From Aurantiochytrium sp. KH105 (taxonomy: Eukaryota > Sar > Bigyra > Thraustochytrida > Thraustochytriidae), in assembly GCA_003116975.1 (NCBI GenBank), contig BGKB01000200.1:5858-69857 (forward strand): 64,000 nt of DNA, in the 5' to 3' direction. The translations under genes and the position numbers were made by a program. Below are positions 1 through 8,837 of the stretch, one piece after another (within the stretch, counting starts at the first letter, position 1; the number at the start of each line of letters is the position of its first letter). The notes beneath the pieces are model-generated. The model was not told the DNA's origin, did not search any database, and saw only the letters and a program-made list of their open reading frames with translations.

Positions 1-773
1 CTGGCTACTCCCAGCTCTACGCAGGTAGCTGCGCTTCCGCGTGCGGTTGCAGTCAGCCCGATACAAGCGATAAAACCAGCTTGAAATGCGATATGTGCTG
101 TAAGAATGACGATGGAAAATGCGCTCACCACGATCCTGACTGCCCCGCTGGCTTTAGTAGAATGCGAATCAACAATGCCAAGTACGACGAGATCTGTGGG
201 TGGAATGGAGATCGATACGATTTCTGCTGCCGAGACGACCCGACGGATCCTATCAGATGGCGACTGAGTCTGACACCTGTCATCGATTACGATGCCGCAT
301 GTCCTGCTGGGTACTCCCAGTTCTACGCAGGTAGCTGCGCTTCCGCGTGCGGCTGCAGTCAACCCGATACAAGCGATAAAACCAGCTTGAAATGCGATAT
401 GTGCTGCAAGAACGATGAGGGGGCATGCGGTGTTATCGATCTTGACTGCCCTGATGGCTTTGGTCGTTTGCCGCGAATAACTCGAACTTCTACGTACAAC
501 CTTATTTGTGGGTGGAATGGAGATCGCTACGATTTCTGCTGCCGTGACAATTGGAGAGATCCTGTCAGATGGAGGCTCAGCAAAGATCCTGGAATCGATT
601 ACACGGAGGGATGCGGCGATGATTATTCCAGAATCTACTATTACCCTTGCAATGTTTTCTGTGGCTGTAGCAAACCCGACGCGGATGTTCCAAATAGTCT
701 TACTTGCAAGTATTGTTGCCGATACGTTGCGGCCACGAATTCTTGTTATAGGAAGTCACCGAGTACCACGTGA
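1..773 (+). CDS. Cys-rich tandem-repeat protein, 5' partial
   Basis: The reading frame is already open at base 3 and runs to a TGA at 771-773, so the start and any signal peptide lie to the left of the window. The product is made of about 102-residue tandem repeats. The motif GYSQ(L/F)YAGSCASACGC occurs at about base 3 and again at base 309, and a diverged copy (DDYSRIYYYPCNVFCGC) follows at about 618. Each repeat carries about a dozen cysteines, including CDMCC, CGWNGDRYDFCCRD and CGC clusters, spaced like a disulfide-rich extracellular module. I do not recognise the family. A secreted or surface role is inferred from cysteine density only. The high similarity of the first two repeats points to recent internal duplication. 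Confidence 0.7.
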   Translation, partial: GYSQLYAGSCASACGCSQPDTSDKTSLKCDMCCKNDDGKCAHHDPDCPAGFSRMRINNAKYDEICGWNGDRYDFCCRDDPTDPIRWRLSLTPVIDYDAACPAGYSQFYAGSCASACGCSQPDTSDKTSLKCDMCCKNDEGACGVIDLDCPDGFGRLPRITRTSTYNLICGWNGDRYDFCCRDNWRDPVRWRLSKDPGIDYTEGCGDDYSRIYYYPCNVFCGCSKPDADVPNSLTCKYCCRYVAATNSCYRKSPSTT

Positions 774-1557
774 AAGAATTTTGCCCCTGCTCCTTTTTAC
801 AGCTCCGATCCGACTATGACGTAAAATTGGCTCCATCAGATCGTACTGCAGCGCCGCCAGGCGCGTTCATAAAATTTCACCGCTGGGCATTTTGACGTAA
901 ATTATGAAAAAGAATCATGTCCTTATGCTCAAATCATCTTGTCGGTTCCTCTTTACAAGGGCACGTTTGGGGGAGCGAGAGTCTTTTCGTGATTCGTGCC
1001 AGCCAGTTCTGCGACAACGCACTTGGAATTTGTCGCGCGCTGCGTCGCACCCATGATATTTCAGTCGAGGCAGGGAGTCGCCTCGGCTGCAATGAATTCT
1101 TTCGTCGCCCAAGGTTGAAGTGGTGTGATGGCGAACCCTGCCTCACTTTCATTGATGCCGAACAAGCTCCGGACGCTTTGCGGCAAAGATTCCACTATTC
1201 ACTGTCTAGCGGTCACTGCATTGGATTTATCTTTCTTGCGCTTGAGGTGTCCGAGAAGCCAAATTGCATATTCAAGGAAATTGACAAGGTCAGATTCGAT
1301 CTTTTCAGTAACCTACCAGCAAAATTCAAACAACGAATGGGCAGACTCACGATGAACTTAAAAACCTGCCACAGTTTCTTTCCAGGAGATTATTTGTTTG
1401 CTTTTCTTTTTCTTTCTGACTGTTGAGCAAAGCTCAAGAGTCGAAAAGGACACTTCTAGAGTGTCCCGTCCCTCGTAACGGCTCGAAGGAGGTTTTCTTT
1501 CCTCGCACTACGGAGTCGGGTCGGGGGACGCAAAACGTATTGCAATCGTGTGCAAAG
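774..1557. other. intergenic region, no supported gene
   Basis: This stretch separates the Cys-rich repeat gene from the ERV/ALR-type gene. A 169-codon ORF at 917-1426 on the plus strand and overlapping minus-strand ORFs show no recognisable domain and contradict each other. Bases 1423-1557 are in frame with the next gene but are more likely its 5' leader. Confidence 0.5.
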
Positions 1558-3474
1558 ATGGGCAGCGGAGCTTCGTCTCTCCCCGCTGGCAAGGAGCTCG
1601 AAGAAGCCTTTGTGGCTCTCGACGAGGCTGGCAAAGCACAGGTCCTTCAGGTCATCGAAAAGCTCGGGGGAGATAATGATGGAACGAGCTTGCTCGAATT
1701 GCAGACAGGTCTCTTCAGGCTGATCCAAGGCGCCGCCTATCGCGTACACCGCGGACAATTCTCCGCAAACTATCACACGCATCTTACGGCTCGAGAACTT
1801 CCGTACACTTGGCGCAACTTTGTCGCTTTCATCGATGCAATAGTCGACCTTGTGCTCGCGCTGGACATTCACGAGATTGACGCAAGCGCCTGGAACGAGC
1901 TGCGCAAAGCCGTGCATGAAGAAAATACAGCCTTGGACGATCGAATTGCTAACTTTGACGTCGCATCGCTTTCTCCAGAGGCACTTGCTGAGCATAGTCG
2001 CGTCAATGAGGAAAATGCAAATCACGATGAGACCAAGCTCGAATTCAAAGTTCATGTCGGAGCTGCTCTCCTCACAAACATGGAAAAAGACGCTACTTCG
2101 GGCAAACTTTGTGACCTCGCACACGCCGCTGCCGTTTTCGAAGCACGCGAGGCACAGGAAGAGAGGCAGCAGAGTCTTCAACAAGCTCATGACGAGCGCG
2201 CAAAACTTGCACGAACCGAGGCTGGCTACGCCGAGGGTTTTGCAGCGCCAACGCTTCCGCCTTCCGACATGAGTGCTGAGGCTTACCTTGCCAAGTGGAA
2301 CCGCGTAATTTTAGAGCATCATGAGGAACGCGTCGACGGCTCCATGATTCAGGTGCAATGGTGGTATCAAGACTTTATGCCGCGGTTGCTTGTCGCTTGT
2401 AGCAATGCCGAAAGCGCTCAGGAGCAGAATGACGACAGTGACTGGTTCGAAGCGCACAAGCATGAATTCGAGCCCTTTGCGTGCGACGTCCTGGAGTCTT
2501 GGCCATCGCTTGGCCCGAGTGAGCGCAAGCGGGTTCGTCGTGCGTGGCGTTTGACGCGTCATTATCTGAATGGTTTTCAAAAGAACCGCGAACGCTTTGC
2601 AGAGTCTGGCGTAGATCACCGTGCTACTGGCGACCTTTCGCAATACGTCGCCTTCTTGGATGTCCCCCTCGGTCGCGCGTACGTGCGCAACGCAGATATG
2701 CGTCTCACCTTTCCATACTTTATCGGAAATGCCGTGTGGAAGTTCAAGCATACCGTGGCTGAGATCGCCTGCGCAAAAGAGAGCGAGGAGATTGTCAAAG
2801 CTTTCAAGGCCTACATGCCGCTCTTTGCAACCATGTACCCGTGTCCGTACTGCCGCTTCCATCTCAACAAGTACGTGGCTCTTGGCCGTGAGCGCGATCT
2901 CTACCCGATCGAGTATCTCTTGCTGGGCTGGAATGATCCAGTCGACAACATCGATGGTACCCTCACCCTTGCTGACAAACTTACAGCCATCGACACGCCC
3001 TCATCCTTGCGTCTCTTCATCTGGAAGTTGCACAATGCTGTTAACAGCTCCATTTATCGCCAGGAGGCGTGGTATCATGCCGAGCAAGACGCAATCTACA
3101 CATCGCGCTATTGGCCCAATATCGACGCTGACTGCCATCGCGCGCAGCAAACGCATGGGCTTTTGTCTGCGCAGCGCACTGCGGCTGTTGTCAACGTTCT
3201 CAAGGCGGCCACCAAGCTCGCAACCGTCCGTGGCGCTTTCCAGGCACTCAGCACGACGCTTGCAGCGACCGGAGAGGCCGCCGTTGACAAATCTTACCTC
3301 GAATCTCTTCTCCGTCACACGCAGGCGCTTTGTGCCGACCTTGATGTGGCAGTGGTTGCGGGACAATTTCTTCAGCGCGCATACACTTTTGATGCAAGCA
3401 TTGTCGATCCTGAGCCAAAGTCGCTTCAAGACCGAGGTGAATTCTTTCGCCACGAAGACTTTACGCTCAATTAA
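1558..3474 (+). CDS. ERV/ALR-type sulfhydryl oxidase domain protein, probably N-myristoylated
   Basis: This is a 638-residue protein. I chose the ATG at 1558 because it gives MGSGASS, a good N-myristoylation sequence; the frame is open 45 codons further upstream. Residues 1-380 are helical and charged with no family I recognise. Residues 400-510 match the ERV/ALR FAD-linked sulfhydryl oxidase fold: a WKFKH segment, then YPCPYCRFHL with the CxxC pair at about C429 and C432, then WKLHNAVNSS at about 489-498, which corresponds to the conserved HNxVN FAD-binding signature. Family members form disulfides with FAD and oxygen. Most ERV proteins are 120-200 residues or PDI fusions, so the long N-terminal region and putative lipid anchor are unusual. 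A cytosolic membrane-attached location is inferred from the glycine-2 motif. The gene appears to be a single exon. Confidence 0.75.
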   Translation: MGSGASSLPAGKELEEAFVALDEAGKAQVLQVIEKLGGDNDGTSLLELQTGLFRLIQGAAYRVHRGQFSANYHTHLTARELPYTWRNFVAFIDAIVDLVLALDIHEIDASAWNELRKAVHEENTALDDRIANFDVASLSPEALAEHSRVNEENANHDETKLEFKVHVGAALLTNMEKDATSGKLCDLAHAAAVFEAREAQEERQQSLQQAHDERAKLARTEAGYAEGFAAPTLPPSDMSAEAYLAKWNRVILEHHEERVDGSMIQVQWWYQDFMPRLLVACSNAESAQEQNDDSDWFEAHKHEFEPFACDVLESWPSLGPSERKRVRRAWRLTRHYLNGFQKNRERFAESGVDHRATGDLSQYVAFLDVPLGRAYVRNADMRLTFPYFIGNAVWKFKHTVAEIACAKESEEIVKAFKAYMPLFATMYPCPYCRFHLNKYVALGRERDLYPIEYLLLGWNDPVDNIDGTLTLADKLTAIDTPSSLRLFIWKLHNAVNSSIYRQEAWYHAEQDAIYTSRYWPNIDADCHRAQQTHGLLSAQRTAAVVNVLKAATKLATVRGAFQALSTTLAATGEAAVDKSYLESLLRHTQALCADLDVAVVAGQFLQRAYTFDASIVDPEPKSLQDRGEFFRHEDFTLN

Positions 3475-3993
3475 ATGGGGTACAAAGTGCCAGATACTTT
3501 ATCACCACCTCTGAATACAGCATCCACGATTGGAAAAGTTGCAATGCTGGGACGAACAAGTGAAACAACCAATCTATTCTATGACTGCAGTCTTATCATA
3601 TGCCACCTTCATCTAGTTTACAGGTTAATCAGTGCGATTGCCATTCGGCGCAACAGACAAGAGGTGGTGTGCTTGGGTAGGAAGCCTGATTTACAACATC
3701 ATTTTTCGAAAAATCCTTTTTTGATCAAAATTCAAGCTTTACTTGCAGGAGTCGCGTGGGGCGTGCGTACAAGCATGGAGAGCTTACATCTTGATCAGTT
3801 GATTGGTGTTGCTTGAGATCAAATAGGCCTAAAGCTTGAATTTTCATCGAAAAATGATTTTACGAAAATTGATGTTGTAAATCAGGCATCCTACCCTACT
3901 TGATTCTCAAAGTTGACCAACTTTAAACATTGTCAGCAAAGAGCGGCGAGGGGAAGGCCAGCTGCAACACTAAAAAGCACGAAAAGAGCTTGT
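3475..3993. other. intergenic region between convergent genes
   Basis: It lies between the ERV/ALR-type gene and the convergent tetraspanin-like gene. It is AT-rich compared with its neighbours and contains the long inverted repeat described separately. The 113-codon ORF at 3475-3816 overlaps that repeat and shows no domain. Confidence 0.5.
3675..3896. repeat. imperfect long inverted repeat (hairpin or MITE-like)
   Basis: The left arm at about 3675-3740 and the right arm at about 3831-3896 are reverse complements over roughly 65 bases with scattered mismatches. The outer segment GGGTAGGAAGCCTGATTTAC on the left pairs with GTAAATCAGGCATCCTACCC on the right. The inner end TTCAAGCTTT pairs with AAAGCTTGAA. 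The loop is about 90 bases. There is no coding capacity. The structure fits a small non-autonomous terminal-inverted-repeat element or a transcribed hairpin in the convergent 3' region. I could not identify a clear target-site duplication. Confidence 0.75.
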
Positions 3994-5436
3994 TTACCTG
4001 TGGCTGGTATTGGCTCCTGGAAGTGAAATGACACGGTTGGCACGAGGCTGACCTTTCGGCTCAAAGTCTTCGCGTGGCTGCTTCGCACCAGGAGGTTTCT
4101 TCTTGGAGCGAGAGTGTCCGACAGTCGACGCGCGCAAAGCGCGAAACTCTTCCTCTTCTTCGAAGCGAAGTCGAGCATGGATCAACGCGGTCCCGTATCC
4201 AGTTTTGATGCGATAGAGCCCATAGAGAACCGCAAGAAGCTGGACGAGAGCCAAAGCGACAAAGGATGCCACAATCGGTCGCAGAAAGGATGCCAACCAC
4301 AGATAAAAGACATACTGGAACCCTTTGGCATAGCCCACACCACATCCTCCCTCAGACGGGTCTCCCACCACTGTAGTGTCACTTACAGAAAAAACGTTTG
4401 ACATGCTCAAGCCCGTTCCCGGCACGTTTGCGTTCTTGTCAACGTGAACGTCTGCTTTGGAAAGAATGTTGCAAACGTCAAAGTCCCGAATCTGATGCAA
4501 GTATGTCTTATAGGCCTCCTCGCTTGATAGATAGCATGTGCACAAGGCATCGCGGAAAAATAACAAACGATCCTCCACCTCACAAGATACAGGACTGCCA
4601 ACTGTGTAGTTGCTCGGGCAGGCTTCAATTGCGCCTTGCATTGTGTAGTTTTGGGACACACAGCACTCGTTGAACATAGCCACTTGAACATCGAGAATTC
4701 GCGCCTTGGTGCTGCCAGGCTCGGCGTCATTCAGTTCTCCGTCGCGAACGGCAACATCAATCTCATTCACGAGCCCCTGAAGTGTCATCGCGAAAACGGC
4801 TTGTACAATCACAAACGCCAGCGACAGAGCAAGACATACGATGGCTGCGTATTGTTTGATGCCGCCATACTTTTTACGCACGCCTTCCTCGACATCTGAG
4901 ATTGTCAGCGCGTCTTCTGCGCGCAGTGCGAGCTCAGGATCGGCGTCAATAGAGAAATCCCGAGCTTGAAAAAACGAAAGGCGAGCGAGATAGGCAGTCA
5001 AAATGTTCAAACAAGCAATGATGCCGCCTGCGCCAATGGGGAAGAATACGATGAAACGCCATAGTAGAGGGCTTTCTCCAATGCTGCTCATAAAAGCCTC
5101 TCCAACCTCGTAACGCCCACGAGAGCTTAAATACATGATCAGCGATAGCGCCATGGTGCATAGTGCGCATATTCCAGATACAACACAGGCAAAAGCCACG
5201 GCAAACATGAAATTGCCATCATTTTCTTGGCCTTGAAGCGAGTTCGTCATGGATACTTTCGCAGATGACCCGGACGATGCAAATGAGCGATTCTGGTCCA
5301 TATTGCGCCGCGACTCGAGTGAATGTACATGACTGACGACGACGCTGGGCATCTCAGTTCCTTGGATCACAATGCGTCTTAAGCTTTTTACGTCCCCTTC
5401 CTGCCCAATCGAAGGATGCCTGCTTCTCAAGCTCAC
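3994..5436 (-). CDS. tetraspanin-like four-pass membrane protein
   Basis: This is 480 residues from the first ATG. Later in-frame methionines at residues 29 and 46 are also possible starts. Hydrophobic segments lie at about 78-104, 126-148, 194-219 and 385-408. A large loop of about 165 residues separates segments 3 and 4. It holds a CC pair (ECCV, residues 258-259) and further cysteines (EACPSN, SCEVED, CTCY, GGCGVG), plus NYT glycosylation sequons. Four passes with a large cysteine-paired last loop is the tetraspanin plan, but the canonical CCG reads CCV, so this is a divergent member or look-alike. The C-terminal tail is charged (FEEEEEFRALR, RSKKKPPGAK) and cytosolic by this topology. The gene is convergent with the ERV/ALR-type gene. 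Confidence 0.65.
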   Translation of the reverse strand: MSLRSRHPSIGQEGDVKSLRRIVIQGTEMPSVVVSHVHSLESRRNMDQNRSFASSGSSAKVSMTNSLQGQENDGNFMFAVAFACVVSGICALCTMALSLIMYLSSRGRYEVGEAFMSSIGESPLLWRFIVFFPIGAGGIIACLNILTAYLARLSFFQARDFSIDADPELALRAEDALTISDVEEGVRKKYGGIKQYAAIVCLALSLAFVIVQAVFAMTLQGLVNEIDVAVRDGELNDAEPGSTKARILDVQVAMFNECCVSQNYTMQGAIEACPSNYTVGSPVSCEVEDRLLFFRDALCTCYLSSEEAYKTYLHQIRDFDVCNILSKADVHVDKNANVPGTGLSMSNVFSVSDTTVVGDPSEGGCGVGYAKGFQYVFYLWLASFLRPIVASFVALALVQLLAVLYGLYRIKTGYGTALIHARLRFEEEEEFRALRASTVGHSRSKKKPPGAKQPREDFEPKGQPRANRVISLPGANTSHR

Positions 5437-6849
5437 ACTCGTCTCAAGACGATAAACCCTTGCGTCTCACGCTTCGACCCCTGTCTCCGGGCCCGAGATT
5501 TCTGCTCTGCTTTCCGGCCCGCCAATCTTCTTCACGCAACTGATAATCTCACCCGTAGATCTCTCGCTCTCGGCTCGCCCAAAGGTCGTTGCCCTTTTCC
5601 ACCTGCAATTCCGCATTTGCTTCGTTCGCCAAGCAGCAAAGGTCGACCCGGCCCCGATCTTCCCTCTCCGAGCTCTCCGCGACGCAAAAGTTCCGCTCAA
5701 TGCAGCCGCCGGCTGCAATCGAGCAGAGTAAACGAGCAGCTGCGCGACTGTCTGCCGCCACGGTGCGGCTTCCGCCCGTCGTTGCCACCTTGGGACGCCT
5801 GCGTCGACGCGAGCAATCACCGCAAGAAAGGACATCGGGACAGCCCCCGCCAGTCCCGGTACCTCCCGGGGGTTCCCGTGGGCGTCTGGGATGGGACGCA
5901 TGATGAGTGTCTGTATAGGAAAAGGAGGCCGAGTGCAGCTCGCGGCGCGGTGGGCGCCGGAGATACCCGGCCAGGGGGGCTGCCATGCGCATGGAAGGAC
6001 ATACGAGAAGCGATGGCAGGACTGACTGCGATCAGGAGAAGAGGATGAGAACGCGCTGAAGAAGAAGAAGTGGGTCACGCAGCTCATTGGGTCATGGCAC
6101 GAGTTAAAAAAGAAGAAGAAGAGTAGAATTAGAAGAAGAAAAAGAAAAACAAGAAGAAGAAGAAGAAGAAAGAGGCCTGTGTTGATTGACGTCTCAGCCC
6201 TGGCTTTTGCATGAAAGTAAAAGGCTCACTGCAGTGAGTCAACAAGAGGCTGGCCAAAACATTGCCAGCTCGAAATTGAAAATGACCCCCAATTTAGGGG
6301 ACCTCTCTGTTACACGCAGTGGCACAGGTCTTTCTTTGCTTGTGTGGCCGTGAAGGGATAAGACACATCGCAGTTGTTCATCAGATTACGCGCATGGATC
6401 GGCGGGATCCCTACGAATATGAGAGAGAATAAATGAAATCCTTGGCAGATCACAGCATGCGCGATGCCGCACAATCCTCCGAGTCAATTCTCAATGCGCA
6501 CTCTTTTCACTACTCGACAAAACTTTGTCCGAACAAAGAATGACAATCTAGGGATTTCATGATACTCACCAGACCAGAGAGAATCAGCCCTTTGGCCACC
6601 TGTTCCCTCATTTCAGTGTGTCCTTAGCACTCTCAGTCAAGTCGTAAACACATCAAGTAAAAAACTTGCTACGTACGATATCAAAGGTCTGATGATGGTA
6701 CGATAATACCCAACGGATACATACATGCACGTGAGAACCGCGGCCTTGTCACCCGTGGCAGGCAGGTTGAGTCAACGTTCATTCGTTCGTCCGCCGCAGG
6801 ACGGAAGAGACCAAAACTCGCTCGCTCGCCCAGCGCTGGGCGGGGCACG
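5437..6849. other. intergenic region between divergent genes
   Basis: It lies upstream of both the tetraspanin-like gene (minus) and the CSPP1-like gene (plus). The half next to 5437-6060 is GC-rich and carries overlapping ORFs on both strands with no domain. The rest is more AT-rich. A purine tract is listed separately. I see no RNA gene or further protein gene. Confidence 0.5.
6105..6174. repeat. GAA/AAG purine tract
   Basis: About 70 bases of nearly pure purine on the plus strand, mainly AGA/GAA triplets, in the divergent intergenic region. Such tracts can form triplex DNA; no function is shown here. Confidence 0.8.
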
Positions 6850-8802
6850 ATGTTTGCCGACCTGCGCGGTACGGTCCGTGACCTTGGCGTTGGGGTCGAG
6901 AGCGAATATGGCGGCCACGCCATTCCTTCACGTCAAGATCTCTATCAACAATCAGCGACCGCCTGGGCGCCGGGCGGAGCGCAGCTAGCATCGACGATCA
7001 TGCCAAGCGAGGCAAGCGGACATGCACCGTCATCCCCCACGCGACCACTGCCTCCGCGCGCCTTTGTTCAAACGCTGCAAGCCAAACATGCCCCTCCCGA
7101 TGAGGCACATTTGGCCAAACTGAGCAAACAGGAGCAGTTTAGGCGTGAGCTTGACATACAAATCGCGCTGAAAAATGAACGCAAGGCGCAGGAAAAACTC
7201 GAACTTCAGCGCGAGCAACAGCGCGAACGTCAAGAAATTGCGAATTACAATCCGTTTGGGAAAGGAGGAGCAGGGGCGCCCCTTCGAGACTCTCACGGTG
7301 GTCTCATTGCCAATCTTCGAACCCAAAGTACCTTGACATCACCAACGCACCATCAGCATGATCTCATCGCTGGATCTGCATATCCTACTGACCGCGCGCC
7401 AAAGGGTAAAACGTCATACGCGCAGCCTGCTCTCGCTTCGCCCACGCGTCCGCAAGAACCACCAGCGTATGGCTTCACTCCATACAATTCTGCCAAGGTT
7501 TCTAATTACACAGCGCTTGCATCAGGCTTTGTGCCCCCGCTCGACTTTGACAACAAGACGAGCTCTCGGCACATGAGTCCGGGCATTAATTCGCATCGTG
7601 AATCGGAAAGCGCTCGCCACTCCCGATTCCACTTCGACCGCGCAGCTCCAGAGGAGCAGCTCCGTATCCAAGAAAAACTTCGCAAGCAACACGAAACAGA
7701 GCAATTTCTTCGAGAGCAGCTTGAGGAAAAGCGTCGACGTCTCGAACGTGAACGACGCGAGCGCGAGGAAGAGGAACGCAAAGAGGAGGAACGTCTTGAG
7801 CGCGAGCGCGAAGAACTTCGCAGTGCCTTTGAGCGAGAAAAGGGACGTTATACCGGTGCCAAGCATCAGGATCACCACGAGACCGCCCCCGTATCGTCAA
7901 TAAAAGTTGCGGATACTGAGAGCACAAACAATAACAACAACAACAACATCAACAACAACACTTCGAGTCAACCAGCAACAGGAAACCAGCATCAGCATCA
8001 TCAAGCCAATCACCAAGCGGATGACGGGTCGCCGCAGCACTTTCGAAAGCCTCGAGATGTCAATCCAGTGTCCCCACAACATTCTCCCGTGCGACACCAC
8101 GTTCAAATGAGTATGCCTTCCAACCAGCCTCGCGAGTTTCTTCCTGCACATGGACGAGACGTTGACATCGCGACACGAGCCCATGACCCATATACGACAG
8201 GTGCCGCGCCGGGCCGCGACTTTTATTACGGACACGCCGAGGTCGGACATGCCCGGCTTTCGGTTCTTCGAGAGGAAATTCTTGGCGAATGTGACACCTT
8301 GCGGAAGCAAATTCGTCGGCAGGAAGATGCTTTGCGGGATCTCGTGCGCGAGGTCAGTGCGCTGAAGCAGCACCAGGCCAATGAAGAGGCCCAGCGCCAA
8401 AAGAGACACAACCAGAGACAACAACAACAGCAGGCCATTCACCACGCACCCACACACCACCTCGATCGGCGCTCGCAGAATGATCACACGCAAAATAGGC
8501 GCCAAAATCAGGCGTCCTCGTTCGCTTTGCCGCAGCCCTATTCCAAAATGCAACCTTCGTCTGGCCATCGACCGGGCGCATCGTTACAAACGCGTTCAAT
8601 CTTTGTCCAAAACAACACCGGGACCGAGCCGTCTCAACAAGCTGTGGACGCCATACTTGGCGCTAGCCTCCTTCCAGATCAAACAGGAACGGCTACTTTT
8701 GGTGCCGGTGCCTCGTTTTCTTCTTCATCATCCTCGTTCGGCGGACTTGTCGAGGAAAACACGGACGAGCTCGACAGGTTACTTCAAGACTTTATTTTGT
8801 AA
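6850..8802 (+). CDS. coiled-coil protein resembling CSPP1 (centrosome/spindle pole)
   Basis: This is a 650-residue single-exon protein. At about 95-165 a charged helix (FRRELDIQIALKNERKAQEK) leads into YNPFGKGGAGAPLRDSHGGL. That layout resembles CSPP1 and related centrosomal proteins, where EEL-Q-QI helices are followed by NPWG/NPFG-xGGGAPxRD. A strong Arg/Glu coiled coil follows at about 260-335 (FLREQLEEKRRRLERERR). The middle is rich in Asn, His and Gln (SSQPATGNQHQHHQ) and probably disordered. A second short coiled coil lies at about 475-530 (LRKQIRRQEDALRDLV). The protein ends in an acidic amphipathic segment, ENTDELDRLLQDFIL. A microtubule or centriolar role fits an organism that also encodes RSPH9. 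The assignment rests on motif resemblance, so it is moderate. Confidence 0.55.
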   Translation: MFADLRGTVRDLGVGVESEYGGHAIPSRQDLYQQSATAWAPGGAQLASTIMPSEASGHAPSSPTRPLPPRAFVQTLQAKHAPPDEAHLAKLSKQEQFRRELDIQIALKNERKAQEKLELQREQQRERQEIANYNPFGKGGAGAPLRDSHGGLIANLRTQSTLTSPTHHQHDLIAGSAYPTDRAPKGKTSYAQPALASPTRPQEPPAYGFTPYNSAKVSNYTALASGFVPPLDFDNKTSSRHMSPGINSHRESESARHSRFHFDRAAPEEQLRIQEKLRKQHETEQFLREQLEEKRRRLERERREREEEERKEEERLEREREELRSAFEREKGRYTGAKHQDHHETAPVSSIKVADTESTNNNNNNNINNNTSSQPATGNQHQHHQANHQADDGSPQHFRKPRDVNPVSPQHSPVRHHVQMSMPSNQPREFLPAHGRDVDIATRAHDPYTTGAAPGRDFYYGHAEVGHARLSVLREEILGECDTLRKQIRRQEDALRDLVREVSALKQHQANEEAQRQKRHNQRQQQQQAIHHAPTHHLDRRSQNDHTQNRRQNQASSFALPQPYSKMQPSSGHRPGASLQTRSIFVQNNTGTEPSQQAVDAILGASLLPDQTGTATFGAGASFSSSSSSFGGLVEENTDELDRLLQDFIL

Positions 8803-8837
8803 GACAACAAAAGCATATATACATTGTTCTTCTTCTC

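Noticed and set aside
917-1426. 169-codon plus-strand ORF
   Set aside because: Two minus-strand ORFs overlap it, no domain or motif is visible, and it runs up against the ERV/ALR gene leader.
3475-3816. 113-codon ORF after the ERV/ALR gene
   Set aside because: It starts immediately after the stop codon and runs through the inverted repeat; no domain.
5416-6087. overlapping ORFs on both strands of 100-210 codons
   Set aside because: They are mutually exclusive, Arg/Ser/Pro-rich translations of GC-rich DNA with no domain.
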